A stretch of DNA of 64,000 nt, from NCBI GenBank assembly GCA_963978895.1, contig OZ022240.1, positions 41,867,268 to 41,931,267 on the forward strand, given 5' to 3'. The stretch is from Erpobdella octoculata (Eukaryota; Annelida; Clitellata; Hirudinida; Erpobdellidae). The notes under the pieces were generated by a model. That model was given only the letters and a program-made list of their open reading frames with translations, was not told the DNA's origin and searched no databases. Positions 46,501 to 57,845 of this stretch are shown in pieces (positions within the stretch are counted from its first letter, which is position 1; each line of letters opens with the position of its first letter). The position numbers and the translations under genes are program-made.

Positions 46501-49500
46501 TGAAATCAAATCAAGCGAAGTGTGCATTTTTCAAAAGCAAAGTGTGCATTTTTCAAAAGCAAAGTGTGCATTTTTCAAAAGCAAAGTGAAATATCTTGGT
46601 CGTATAGTTTCTGCAGAAGGGGTAGGAACCGATCCTGAGAAAATTGAAACGGTAAACCAGTGGCCTGTTCCGAGAAATTCTCGGGAATTAAGAAGTTTAT
46701 AGGTTTGTGCACATCTTATCGACGTTTTGAGGCCACCTTTTCCAGCATTCCAAAGGAATTATATAAGGTTACCGAGAAGAATGCACCATTTGATTGGTCA
46801 GAGTCATGTCAACAAGCATTTGAACAGCTAAAGAATGTTTTAAGTTTGACACCAGTTCTGTCATATCCAGTTCCTGAAGGGGACTTTGTATAAGACACAG
46901 ATGCAAGTAATGAGGGAATATGAGCAGTGCTAAGTCAACTTGTTGATGGCAATGAAAGAGTTGTAGCTTAGTTTAGCAGAAGCTTGTTGAAACAAGAGCA
47001 CAATTTTTGCATCACCAGGCGCAAGTTATTGGCAATGTTTGATTCTATTGAGCACTTCCACAGGTTGGAAGTTTTTGTTGTGGAGGGATCGCCCTACTTT
47101 GAAATGGCTCTTAAATTTTAAGAATCCAGAAGAGTACATAGCTAGGTGAGTCGAGCGCTTACAGTCATGCAAGTTTGAAATTCAGCATTGAAAGGGTGAA
47201 CAGCAAAAAAAAATTGACGCACTGTCATGGCCACCGTGCAATGATAAATGTAAGTAATGCATTTGTATGAGGGGGAAGGAAACAAATAATCAGTGTTTTC
47301 AAGTACAATTTCATATTGACGACACTTGGTTAGATGAAGTGATTCGAAACAAACACTGAAAACACGATGATATAGGATCGATTCTAAGATGGATGGAAGA
47401 AGAGAAGAAATATGACTGGCAAGAGATTTCTAAAATGAGCCCTGCTACATAATCATATTGGAAACAATTTGACTCTCTAAGGGTTGTGAACAAATCTTTA
47501 AAAAGAATCTGGGAAACCGCTGATGGTTTCACCAATGTTTTACAACTAGTTATTCCATAGGTGAGAGTGCCAGACGTGCTCCAACAAATGCACTCAGGAA
47601 TGTCAAGGGGGACATCTTTGGACGAATAAAACGTTAGACAAAATCCGCCAAAGATTTTATTGGGTATACTGTAAAATGTAAAATGGATGTAGAAGAATAG
47701 TGTTGAAAATGTGATACCTGTTCCGCTAGCAAAAGACCACATGTAAGAACGAAGGGCCTCTTACAACAGTAAAACGCAGGTTCTCCTTTTAAAAGAATTG
47801 CTATAGATTTGACTAAATGGAATTCATCTGGTAGCCCGAAATAGGATTAAGGCCGCCAGCGCCAGAATAAAAACTTGGTATGATTGACAATCAAATATGA
47901 AAAAATTTAAAGAAAATGGTTTGGTGTGGTTTTACAATCCACAACACAGAATCGAAAAATCACCTAAACTCAAACAAGATTGGGAAGGACCATACTAGAT
48001 TAATAAAAAGATCAATGATATCATCTACCGGATTAAAGATGGTCCACGTGCTAAAATGAAAGTAATTCATGTTGATTGCATTGCCAAATATTTTGAGGCG
48101 ATGAAATATTTTGGGACGAACAACATTAAGGAGGGGGTAAATGACTGTTTTCCTATATATTATCTTTACAGAGTTGTTAATAAGTTTTAAGGTATTAGCT
48201 TTATTTATAGATTTGCAAGTGTTCAACTTAGACAAGCTTCAATTACAGAATAAATTAATTAAATAAATTTAAATAAATAAACCGTAATGGTTTATTTATT
48301 TAAATTTATTATCTTCAATAAACAACAACACCATTCCAGAAGAATCCGTGTACGATTAACAATATCATAACAGTATATATTAATTATTGTTACATTTAAA
48401 TTCGTTTGAAATTGCTGTGTATTTTTTTTGGCGAACTGACACTTAAATATTTTTTTAACAAAACAGACTACTAACCTTTTATTATAGACTTTTTAATTAA
48501 TGGAAATGGTGTTTTAGTTTTATCTGAATATTCTTTAGAAGGACAGCACCACTTTTTTGTTTTAATTGTTATGTTTTCTTCCTAAAAAATGTTTATTATT
48601 ATTATTATAAAATTTTAAAATCAATTTTTTAAGAATGGTGTTTTGAAAAACATTAAAGTTTTATTATTTAAAAAACGGGATTAACAAATAATAAATTAAC
48701 TTCATCTTTTTCTTCTTCAATATCAATTATAAAAAAATGTTCATCAGATTTGTTTTTCAAATTTATCAAACAATTTCCTTCCATAAATTCTTTAATAATT
48801 TTATCTAATTGAAGTTTTGGATTTGATAGCAAAGCTCCAGAGAGAATCCATCCCGTGAGAAAAAATATTTCAGATGTCTGCATTGAAAAGTTTAAACACG
48901 TTATATTTTCGGTTTGTAAATAAAACTAATTATCAACACATATAATTTTGAATGCCTGTATGTGTGTGATGGGCTGTTGTATTAATGCTTTTTCAAAGCG
49001 ACAAATGCCATCCATTTCTCTTTACCAGATATTTTTCTTGAAGCTGATGAATTATGAATATAGCATCACTTTACCCATCTGGTCTCATTGCCAAAAATTT
49101 TTCAGAGTGTTGTTTTAAAAATCTGTCGTATCACCGGTTCTTTCAGCTTCCAATCATTACATGTACAAACACGTCTTTTTTCTTTTTTGGACTACGTTCA
49201 CCCAGTTGTAGAACACCCACCAGCAACTTGTGCTGTTGCAATGTCAGCTTATTCTGTATCACCGTAATGTTTCTTAACATCTTTCTTTCTATTTTAGGAA
49301 CTAGGATGTAATCAAAACTGTTCTACACTGTCAAGTCTCAAATGTCAAATGCCCACCATGCACTCCCTCAAAATCATCACTTGCAGCTCCCACATGCTCA
49401 TTCATATCTACACACACCACTAAATGCTTTCTTCTTTTCCTTCTCTTCTTCATATCCAGAAGCTAAATTCAGCACTGACTTGGTTACCCTAACCCTTAAG

Positions 49501-51485
49501 ACAACAATCCTTTTGCTGATTCCCTTCACCTCAAGTACTCTGTTTACCCAGCTTTCCTCTACAAAAAAACCGACACCTGCCAAACCACTTTCACCACCAA
49601 TATTCAGCTTCCCTTATCTCGCCACTTTGTCTCCTGCAGACAACAAAATCCAAATGTTTTCTGTTGCACATGTTTCGAAGCGTGCGTCAAGTACTGGTTA
49701 TCATCAAAAAATGCTTTGCAAACAATTAGCAGCTGGTGAATTACAAAAATATAAAAGTATAAGTTTTTTACGGTTCACTTGCTATTCTAATAAAATTCTT
49801 TTTTACTGATTTTAACCCATTATAATATTTAGTATATTTGAAACTGGTTGTAGTTATAGATAATTTTTTAAAAATTAAAACTGTTGAAAAGGACAATAAA
49901 AACATTCTTATTTAAATATTTTTATGTTTTGAAACAAAAATTAAAATTCTTTTTCATATGAAGTATTTGAAAATTAAATTGTTTTCAATAGCTCAAATTA
50001 CAATTTAAAGCAACTTATTTAAAAATAAAAAAGTAAATCAATCATACTTCATTTAAATTAACACATTCACAAAAATATTCAACTTTATAGCAAGCTTTTT
50101 CAAGTAAGGACAGCCAGTATTCATTTGTATTTCCAGAAAGGCAACAAATAAATTTTTTATTCTCATCAACAGGAAGAAAATCATCAATTATAATCTGAAA
50201 TAAATTTGATTGTAAGAAATGTTTTTTAATATTAAAATAAACAATTAATTTAACAATATTTATAAAAATTAAGGTGAAGTTAACAAATACAAACTTTTTT
50301 AAACTCTCCGTTGTAATATAATTTTGCCATATACTTTCCTGAAGGATTGTATATTGATTCTCCTTTTTCATTATGTGGATAAATAAGACTGAACAAATAC
50401 AAATGTATTATTTCCTTGTTAATATAGTAATTAATTATTGTAATTTATTATATCAACATTACTCACTTTGTAATTACTTTTTTATTAAATTTAGATTCAT
50501 ATTGAATACAAGCAGTAATAGGAGCTTGCAGATTTTTGTTCTTAAGAACTTCCTATATAGATTCACAAAAATTGTTAATACAATTTAATAAATATGTTCT
50601 GGTCCATCACGTAACACAAAATTAGCAAACAATAAAATAATCGTTTGCTTAACATAAAAAAAGATTTATGACATTCAAAACATAAGCAGCCATAAATCAA
50701 GCCATGAAGATTTTTTATGTTAATGTCATCAAATATCTCCCAGTCTCAAACAATGAAATACATTGGGCATATTTTGTAATACTTAGAAAGTCAAGTGTAT
50801 TGCATTAGTATATGAAATACATTTCAGTGAGTATTTTGTATTTCTTAGATTATTCGAAAATACTTTTTTAAATGCAGCTTGACTGATTATTTACTCTTAG
50901 AAGTTATTGGTGGATTCAATTAATATGTGGCTGTTTTAGTGGATATAACTTATATTTTAAATAATTAAAAATGTATGTTGGGTCACATGATTCCGGTTAT
51001 GAAACTCAATGTTCTGTTGCTAATACGTCTTCTTTAATTTGATTTAAAGTGAAACACCCACCAACGTGCCCCTATGTTCCCTAATTAGAATAAGCCTAAT
51101 CTAAAATAATAAATAGAAAAAGATAGTTTTGGTTGGGTTCGAACCGGGACCTCAAACCCAAAAACAGACCACCCTTAAAGTGCCTATTTTATTTGATTTT
51201 GTTGGATCTGCGGACGCTTGAACTTAAATTAAAAGCTTTTAAAAAAACATAAATGTTGATGAAATGTTATAAAATCATCAATATAAATTATGATTTTAAT
51301 TTCGATTATACTTCAACAAGACTTGAAAAACATCTGATTAAAATGAACTAACTTGAATGTTCACCAACGGCTGAGGATTTTCATAGCATCCAATGCTGTT
51401 AAGTCTAACACATTTACAGTTCAAGTTTCCTCCCAAGTAGAAATAGGATGAGTTTTTGAAACAAAATCGATTACCATCTTCGTCA
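43559..51485 (-). CDS. Calpain-7-like gene, probably catalytically dead (13 exons, 5' end missing)
   Basis: Exons: 51,353-51,485; 50,467-50,552; 50,295-50,388; 50,048-50,194; 48,686-48,877; 48,476-48,581; 45,665-45,767; 45,391-45,490; 45,251-45,305; 44,868-45,076; 44,376-44,458; 43,839-43,934; 43,559-43,724 (TAA). All are GT...AG and all phases agree, giving 522 codons. Calpain-7 landmarks in order: YESKFNKKVITNLIYPHNEK, ESIYNPSGKYMAKLYYNG, IIIDDFLPVDENK, EYWLSLLEKA, FFLTGWI, DEHFFIIDI, YGKMFIYWNPYMF, then two beta-sandwich (C2-like) domains ending TEKVE. Calpain-7 is a cytosolic protease bound to ESCRT-III through MIT domains. The MIT part is not in these exons and may lie to the right. Aligned ungapped back from FNKK, the catalytic Cys position is Lys. 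The core His is kept (DEHFF), but the Asn-Pro-Trp motif is not seen. Likely a non-proteolytic paralogue. Confidence 0.83.
46118..46310 (+). mobile_element. tRNA-like SINE with GGGACCCA repeat tail
   Basis: A-box-like TGGTGTAGTGGTATAGAC and B-box GGGTTCAATTCCC in tRNA spacing, followed by three imperfect copies of AGCCCAT(A/C)TRGGACCCAC. The acceptor stem does not pair. It is inserted in the Gypsy remnant. Confidence 0.6.
46517..46588. repeat. 20-bp tandem triplication in the Gypsy pol remnant
   Basis: Three copies of AGTGTGCATTTTTCAAAAGC in the reverse-transcriptase coding region, which disrupt it. Confidence 0.9.
48882..49385. other. Calpain-gene intron, no feature seen
   Basis: The intron between exons at 48,877 and 50,048; a LINE fragment follows. 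Confidence 0.4.
49390..49700 (-). pseudogene. LINE endonuclease fragment
   Basis: Minus-strand frames read FCCLQETKWRDKG, then VEESWVNRVLEVKGISKRIV and LRVRVTKSVLNLASGYEEEKE: the apurinic-endonuclease region of a non-LTR retrotransposon, with stops. Same strand as, and inside an intron of, the calpain-like gene. Confidence 0.65.
50600..51350. other. Calpain-gene intron with a tRNA-like B-box
   Basis: 51,135-51,155 contains, on the minus strand, GGTTCGAACCC (perfect B-box) but no partner A-box was clear; possibly a SINE end. Confidence 0.35.
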
Positions 51486-51769
51486 CTGGATAAAAGTGGA
51501 ATAAAAACTATGCAAACTACCATATGCATGCCGTTAATTCTGGGTAAACTTCATCAAACATCTTAAATAAACAGCAAAAATGTATTTTAATTTTCTCACT
51601 GCATAATTTAAACACATTGAAAACATCTTGTTTTTTGTCTGACTAATCAACACGCACACACTTAATAAAGTCAAACTAATAACATGACAACTCAATAAAC
51701 AAAGAAACATACATAAAAATACATTTATGAACTACTAGACGATTACAAGGCAGCAAGTGTGTCAGTAAC

Positions 51770-52470
51770 TTGGAATTTCCCCAATCTTATACTTTTTTGG
51801 TAAATTGTTTATAGTTTGGTTTTTGAAAACAGCTATAGACCCAGAATTTTTGGTATCCGCTGGTAGAGCATTCCAAAGGCTAGGTGATGCGTGTTGGAAA
51901 TCATCGCACGAGTTCTAGAGCTATGGGTTAGCAAAGCAATCTTATAATAATTCTGGTGTGAAGAAGTTGATGAAGGTAATTTGGAGAAAAAGAAAACCAA
52001 ATTTTTTACAAAATTCAACATTATACAGGCAGCCATCAAAGTGTGGAGAGACAAAATGATGGCATAGATGATGAAAAAGATAACGATAATAGTAAAGATA
52101 TCGATGATGATAAAGATAATGATGATGAGTATGATGACTATTTAAAAATCGCGGAGAGATACCTAGGACCACTTTAGTAGCCCTGTTCATCTTCATCTGG
52201 AGTTGTTTCAACTGATTCTGAGAAATGCCAAAAATCGTGGAGTAGAAGTAGTCGAGCCTTAATATGATCGATCAGACAACAAGCCAATAAGTTAGCGTTT
52301 TTTCTTGATGTAAAATTTTGGATGTGGGCAATAATTGACACTTTTTTGTCTTGATTTGAAGCTTTTATCAATGTATTTTCTGCCAGTGTTTTCTGTGGAG
52401 GCATGAAGTGTAGTATCCATTCTTGAGGGTTTTGCTTTAAAGGACATTTAGAGCACATTCTTAAAATAAC
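51770..52470 (-). pseudogene. LINE reverse-transcriptase 3' fragment
   Basis: Pieces in order: CLIDHIKARLLLLHD..., FGISQNQLKQLQMKMNRATK, VVLGISPRFL, then (after a GAT-rich insertion at about 52,060-52,145) LTHSSRTRAM ... AFGMLYQRIPKILG. This is the post-RT thumb order of CR1/Jockey-like LINEs. Confidence 0.6.
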
Positions 52471-53115
52471 TTAAATGATTACTCATGAAACTAGTTTTGC
52501 TATGCAAACTAGAGATCAGTTTTAATAAGAGGTAAAGATGATTAAAAATTCTTCAATTGATTGTAGCTATGTATATATTTGGAATGACTGCATGGTCTTG
52601 AAATAGTGTTATTTTTTTAAGAGTGTGTCAAATGAACTTTTGATAGTATGCAAAGTACCCACTAAGGCCATAACGATGACGTAAAATAGGGCAGCATGAG
52701 AAACATGTAATGGAAACCAACAAGCACGCAGTTAACCCACTTCTAACTCAACAAGGTGATAACATGCTGAATACAAGTTTATATTTGCTGTGCATTTTAA
52801 TTGATGAATACAGTTGCAATTGGCTTGTGGTTACAAATTTATAATAAGTACAATTCAGAGTTTGTCAATGGATCAACTTTTGTAGATCCAGCACATAAAG
52901 ATTCACCCAACCAAACCCACCCACACCAATGATACATGGTCTCATTTTCTCACATTTTGCACAAACAAACCATAAGTGGTACATGCTAGTACTTCAAATA
53001 ATAAAAATAGTTTGAAAACTGACTGAAATACAATATAGATCTTTATAAAAATTTTTGTATCGTAAAACAATCTTATATAATTTCTTAATTAAAATTAGAC
53101 TCAAAATGACAAAAA
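52471..53115. other. Part of a block duplicated at 54.8-55.1 kb
   Basis: 52,835-53,110 and 54,830-55,098 are diverged copies (shared CACATAAAGATTCACCCAAC, AATGATACATGGT, TAGATCTTTATAAAAAT). 54,831-55,061 leaves a 76-codon minus frame whose counterpart in the other copy is broken, so no gene is called. Confidence 0.5.
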
Positions 53116-53191
53116 ATCATTATACAGTTTGTTAAATACACCACATTAAGTTTTCTAGTTAAAATTTAAAAAAAAATTAATGATTAAATAA

Positions 53192-53279
53192 CTAAAATTC
53201 TAACATGTAAGGTTCTGGAAAATTAAACTCTTCTTTTTTGTCAAATAAAGGAAAATCTTTTTTTCGTCTGCGGAAACGT
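53192..53279 (-). CDS. Terminal tail exon, copy 1
   Basis: Acceptor TATTATTAG|ACGTTT, phase 2 in, TAG stop at 53,192. Reads RFRRRKKDFPLFDKKEEFNF then PEPYMLEF-stop. Basic start, acidic-aromatic end with a single tyrosine (PYMLEF). Confidence 0.6.
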
Positions 53280-53535
53280 CTAATAATAAAAAAATAAATA
53301 AAAATTTAATTAAAAATTATAAATAATTATTGCAAAATACTAGTGTAAATTTATTTGAAAGTTATATATTATCAATATAGTAAATTATAAAATGTCAACC
53401 TCCGTTATTCTAATCTTAGCCTCTTAGTCTTCTGCAAAAAACTGAAGACTTTACAATATACAGTTTGTTAAATACATCACACTATTCTTTTTTGGTTTTC
53501 TAGTTAAAATTTAAAAAAAATTATTGATTAAATAA

Positions 53536-53623
53536 CTAAAATTCTAACATGTAAGGTTCTGGAAAATTAAACTCTTCTTCTTTGTCAAATAAAGGAAATT
53601 CTTTGTCTATTCTGCAAAAACGT
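53536..53623 (-). CDS. Terminal tail exon, copy 2
   Basis: Same length (88 nt), acceptor and phase as copy 1; reads RFCRIDKEFPLFDKEEEFNF then PEPYMLEF-stop. Three copies keeping the C-terminal octapeptide argues for constraint or very recent duplication. Confidence 0.6.
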
Positions 53624-53747
53624 CTAATAATAATAAATAAATGCAAATTTAATTACAAATTAAAAATAATTATTGCCAAATACTAGTGTGAATTTATTTG
53701 TAAGTTATATATTATCAATAAAGTAAATTATAAAATGTCAACCTCCG

Positions 53748-53882
53748 TTATTCTAATCTTAGCCTCTTAGTCTTCTGCAAAAAACTGAAGACTTTTTCGA
53801 AATCTGTAGCTAATTGCTTGCTAAATGCGTTGTGTTGACTGAGCTTTTGTGTTAAAAAGCTTTTGAGGCTTTTGATAGACAT
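53748..53882 (-). CDS. 44-codon ORF of unknown meaning
   Basis: ATG 53,882 to TAA 53,748, reading MSIKSLKSFLTQKLSQHNAF ... KVFSFLQKTKRLRLE. Helical, basic. Its 3' third is duplicated at 53,397-53,452 without the start. No splice consensus seen at its ends. May be chance. Confidence 0.25.
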   Translation of the reverse strand: MSIKSLKSFLTQKLSQHNAFSKQLATDFEKVFSFLQKTKRLRLE

Positions 53883-54408
53883 TATGAATTATAAATTTTC
53901 GTCACTTATCAAAAAACAAGTTGCTTAATTTAAAACCGTTTAAATTTCATAAAGTCAATAAAAGTTTATGCTTAAATCTAAAATGATATTCCAGTTTAAC
54001 TTTAACTTTAAAGTTTAAATTTTCTTTTTTATTGCAGTCAAAAAGCTAATCTTTGAAAAATTGAACTGCAAAATAATCCAATATCACGAAATTTGTTTTC
54101 TTACAGTGAAATCAAATCCGTAAATTTAGTTGAAGTATATATTTTGGAATGGTGGCAGAATCCTATAGCTGTGAAATGTCTTGAATTTACCATTAGAATT
54201 AAAACCATCAATTTAAAGTTCATTCAAAAAAGCCAGAATTGATTTTTCAAAAAATAATTTTAAATAAAAACTCCCTTTTTATGGGTTGGCTTTTTCAAAA
54301 TTTTATTTCAAATAAAAAAGGGTTTTTAGTTTTGTGATTTAAGTTTGGAAAAAAATTTCAATTATTACTAGCCAAATTTTATAAAATTAGTAAAAAAATA
54401 TTTCTCAC

Positions 54409-54504
54409 TTTTTAATTTGGTCATCCGTATCAATTATAAGACTGTCATCTGAGTCATCTAAAGAAAGGTCTCCGAATTTGTCAAGCGCTCCAAGTTTCTT
54501 AGCT
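54409..54504 (-). CDS. Acidic tail exon (96 nt)
   Basis: Acceptor ATACTAG|AGCTAA and donor TAAAAA|GTGAGA; phase 2-2. Reads AKKLGALDKFGDLSLDDSDD then SLIIDTDDQIKK. Phase fits both upstream membrane exons (out phase 2) and the terminal exons (in phase 2) of this locus. Confidence 0.5.
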
Positions 54505-55168
54505 CTAGTATTTAAAAAGTTAAAATAATGTTTTGTAAGTGAAGCAGAAAAACTTAAAAAAATATCTAAAATTAAAATTGTGTTTAAAATTTGAAAAAGT
54601 AACAAATAAAAATATACTAAAAACAAATATTTCAAATCAATAAGCAGAAACATATTTATTAGTTCCTTAGTTGAACGCTATGATAAAAAATCTATGCGAT
54701 ATAATATAATAGAATATTGTTTTTATACCAATTTTATTAAAATTATTGATTATCTGATTTTCTTCTCATGATTGCAGATATTAATTTTACACTAAATATC
54801 TTTCATTTATGTAGTTTTGTGGTAACCAATTTATAATAAGTATGATATAGTTTTTCGCTGGATCAACTTTTGTAGACCTGACACATAAAGATTCACCCAA
54901 CCAAACCCACCCACACCAATGATACATGGTTTTATTTTCTCACATTTTGCACAAACAAAGCCATAAGTGGTACATACTAGCACTTCAAATAATAAAAATA
55001 GTTTCAAAACTGGATGAAATATAATATAGATCTTTATAAAAATGTTGTATTGTAAAAACAATCTTAAATAATTTTTTTAATTAAAAATAGATTCAATATG
55101 AGAAAATACATCACACTATTCTTTTTTGGTTTTCTAGTTAAAATTTAAAAAAATTATTGATTAAATAA

Positions 55169-55244
55169 CTAAAATTCTAACATGTAAGGTTCTGGAAAAT
55201 TAAACTCTTCTTCTTTGTCAAATAAAGGAAATTCTTTGTCTAGT
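55169..55244 (-). CDS. Terminal tail exon, copy 3
   Basis: 76 nt, acceptor TTATTATTAG|ACTAGA, phase 2, stop at 55,169; reads LDKEFPLFDKEEEFNF then PEPYMLEF-stop. 12 nt shorter than copies 1 and 2 at the start. A LINE fragment ends 15-20 bp upstream, and by chance its frame runs through into this exon. Confidence 0.55.
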
Positions 55245-55261
55245 CTAATAATAAAAAATAA

Positions 55262-56345
55262 ATGAATGTCCAGTAGATCCTGAGCGCTAGGGCCACCGCC
55301 CTTAGTGGCTGCCACCCGATTGAGGCCAAGAATACTAGAGAAGGTCTTCCACAATTTTCTAGGTTGACCAGCATTATTCTTTACAATATGTAACCAGTAG
55401 CCATTTTCTTTGGCCCGGTTGATTTTGTGACGCTCCTTTTTTTCTCCACCCAGGCTAGTCTACCACGGTCACCCTCACCTTCGGACTGACGTGAAGAATC
55501 ATGTAAAGAATAATTTTCAGGACTCACGCAACGCCCGCTGGAATAGAGTATGGTCTACTTTTTTCCAGGACCTGACGGAATTCCGCACAACCATTGGTGG
55601 TTGTTTCACGAAATGCAATTTCCAGGTTATGAAACTATGATCAGATATTATTCCAGCTGGATCAACGCTCACATCGGAAACAGTCTCCTCATGACGCGTG
55701 AAAATATGATCGAGCGTTCCTTCCCGAGTGTGAGTTGGTTTGTGCACATGCTGGATGCAAAATAGATCCAGTAGTCGCACGGAATCATGGTAATCTTTTC
55801 TCTCATTATGAATGTTGAAATCTCCAGTCACAACGATTTGGCACTTGTATAGAGCCAAAACTTCCAGGTATCTCGTCAGTTCTTCAAAGAATAAATCCGA
55901 CACCCGCTGCGAGCCCGGACGGTATACCAGCAATACCGCAACAGTAGAGCAACCGCCAACCGTGAATGCAAGTGACTCAAACGTCACTGCCGGGTTGGAC
56001 GATTTAATCTGGTGGTATCTCAAGCAACAAAATCTTATGGCAGCAACACCTCCGTAACCACGGTCACCCTCACCTTCGGACTGACGTAGGGAATCATGTA
56101 GATAATAGTTTTCAGGAACGCAGCTACAAAGAGAAGTGTCTCTGGTAGAGGAATGATGAGTCTCGGTGAGTAAACAGATGTCGAGACTTCTATCGCTTAT
56201 TTCTCGAAGGCTCTGAAGAAACGTTCGCTCGGAGAGTAGATTTGGCGAGTAGGCGTACACATTGCAGACATGTTTATCAAGAGATGAGAAAGCAGTAAAC
56301 GACACAAAAACCGTCCGAAAAAGCAACGCAAAATGTTTCAAGTTT
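55262..56345 (-). pseudogene. LINE endonuclease domain and pre-RT segment
   Basis: 55,517-56,341 is open for 274 codons: NVYAYSPNLLSERTFLQSL, CLLTETHHSS, the catalytic GDFNIHN, HTREGTLDHIF and IISDHSFITWKL, all marks of the apurinic-like endonuclease that nicks the target for non-LTR retrotransposition. 55,262-55,360 (WKTFSSILGLNRVAATKGGG) is the spacer that normally lies between endonuclease and RT. A 58-bp piece of the endonuclease region (56,062-56,120) is repeated at 55,468-55,527. RT is missing. Higher GC than the surroundings. Confidence 0.85.
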
Positions 56346-57410
56346 ATAATAATCCATTGCTTAAGAGAAGAATTTTGAGTTTTTAATGTAATAATTATTA
56401 AATAAAACTGTTTTTAAGTATAAATATATACGAGGAGACAGGACGTATTGGAAGGCAGCTACACGCGAGGCGCCAATCCCGCCATATTTGTTTTTCTAAC
56501 GAAATCAAAACGACGCAGAAACAGTCCGAAGACTATATTATAAAAAAAAGATTTTCGAATTTTGAAAGTAATAATGAAATAGAACTGTTTGTAAAAATAC
56601 AATTAGATTAGATTAGGCGGGACGAGTTGAAAGGCAGCCGCACGCGAGGCGCCTGTCCCAAAGACTATACTATTCTATATATAAATGGTTATAGTTTAAT
56701 ATTGATTGTATATACATAAACATTTTAAAAAAGAATATCGCATATTAAAAAAGTTAATAACACTATCTCTCTGCGAATCATTAATACCGTGCTCAAGCTG
56801 AACCGTACCATTTCCACAAGAGCACAACAGCACTAAAATCAGACCGTGCGACTGCCTATAATAAGAATTTACCCATATATGAATTATAGAATCGATTTAA
56901 AAAAACTTCAGATCGATAGGATGAAATGCTGAGCTGACGTGAGCAGATGTGATGTGAGTTATTTTCTTGCTAAAAAAACTACGTGTTCCAAACCTGGAAT
57001 CAAACCCGGGTACACCGGATATCCCAGCCAGTGTCTAAACCACTAGACCAACACGTCTATCACTCAGATTCGTTTACGACATTGGCGTTATATAAATTTG
57101 ATTTGATTTGAACAAAAAGTTGTGGTAATAAAAATGATAAGCTTAAAAATAAGGATATGTACATTTTTATAACAACGTATCTTGACGCTTTAATTCCATG
57201 GGTTTTAACTTGCATTATTAATTAGAAACATGAGTTAAGTTAATTTATTATTTGAAATAAAAAAGTATGAATGCCGGTTGACTGAACTGAACAAATTATA
57301 AATTTGACAAATTTTATCCGACATTTGAGATTTTGATGTGCTTAAGTAACGTGAATGTTAACGTTGTAATTTGAATTTGTATATAACTAATAGTTTATTA
57401 TTATTATTTA
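56346..57410. other. No gene; tRNA-like SINE and short repeats
   Basis: Two copies of a GGCAGC(T/C)(A/G)CACGCGAGGCGCC motif at 56,453-56,474 and 56,632-56,655, the ends of an unidentified repeat. Confidence 0.45.
56985..57058 (-). mobile_element. tRNA-like SINE head, minus strand
   Basis: A-box-like TTGGTCTAGTGGTTTAGAC and B-box GGGTTTGATTCC at tRNA spacing. Resembles the 46.1-kb head (TAGTGGTATAGACACCGGCT versus TAGTGGTTTAGACACTGGCT). Confidence 0.6.
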
Positions 57411-57414
57411 TTAT

Positions 57415-57845
57415 TTAGTCCGTAGCCGGCGCTTGGGGAGGAGGATGTCCTCGAAGCCAATACGCTGCTGTCGGTGCCACGGGACCACGAACGTCTTCCA
57501 CGACAATCTTCCATTTTCCTCGATCGGCTGCAACCCTTCTCGCCCCATCGGCGGTCAGTCGCTTCCTCTTGAGGTCCCCATCAATAATTTTCAACCGTGT
57601 TTTCTTTGGCGCCGAACGTTGGATGCGCCAGCCAGGCGGTCGCTCCCGCCAAAGTAAACTATTGGGAAGCCGTTTACCATCCATTCGGCAGACGTGCCCG
57701 AACCACCGTAGTCGCCGTTTTTGGATGTGTTCGTCGATCAGTGGTTGTCGATCACGGATCGTCTCGTTTCGAATGCGGTCGCGGATGGAGACTCCCAGTA
57801 TTCGCCGCAGGCACTGCATTTGGAATACTTCAATACTAATAGTTA
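57415..57845 (-). pseudogene. LINE ORF C-terminal fragment
   Basis: 134 open codons: MQCLRRILGVSIRDRIRNE, RRLRWFGHVCRMDGKRLPN, then a conserved tail (GKWKIVVEDVRGPVAPTAAY). This is the post-RT end of an animal LINE. GC-rich against an AT-rich background, so a fairly recent insertion. Confidence 0.8.

Larger units (their letters stand above)
45799..48371 (+). mobile_element. Gypsy (Ty3-type) retrotransposon remnant
   Basis: The 5' LTR is reduced to 45,799-45,867 (TGGACTGTTTTTCCTATATG...). The 3' LTR is 48,142-48,371 (TGACTGTTTTCC ... ATAACA), preceded by the purine tract AAGGAGGGGGTAAA. Between them, a decayed pol in plus orientation: RT with YLDDI, the RNase H start DTDASNEG, an integrase zinc-finger-like segment (about 47,560-47,745), and a C-terminal chromatin-side segment (LVWFYNP ... 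PYxINKKINDIIYRIK). The integrase core is mostly deleted. It sits in the calpain-like gene's intron between exons at 48,476 and 45,767, on the opposite strand. Confidence 0.8.
53121..53793. repeat. Tandem duplication of a 337-bp terminal-exon unit
   Basis: Units of about 53,121-53,456 and 53,457-53,793, each carrying one terminal exon and the stretch CTTAGTCTTCTGCAAAAAAC. Confidence 0.85.

Noticed and set aside
54831..55061. 76-codon minus ORF (FLLFEVLVCTTYGFVCAKCE...)
   Set aside because: The duplicated block at 52.8-53.1 kb breaks this frame and no splice sites fit, so coding is not supported.
55550..56057. Plus-strand ORFs of 71 and 81 codons
   Set aside because: Antisense of the LINE endonuclease frame. 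Likewise 57,433-57,975 antisense to the LINE C-terminus.
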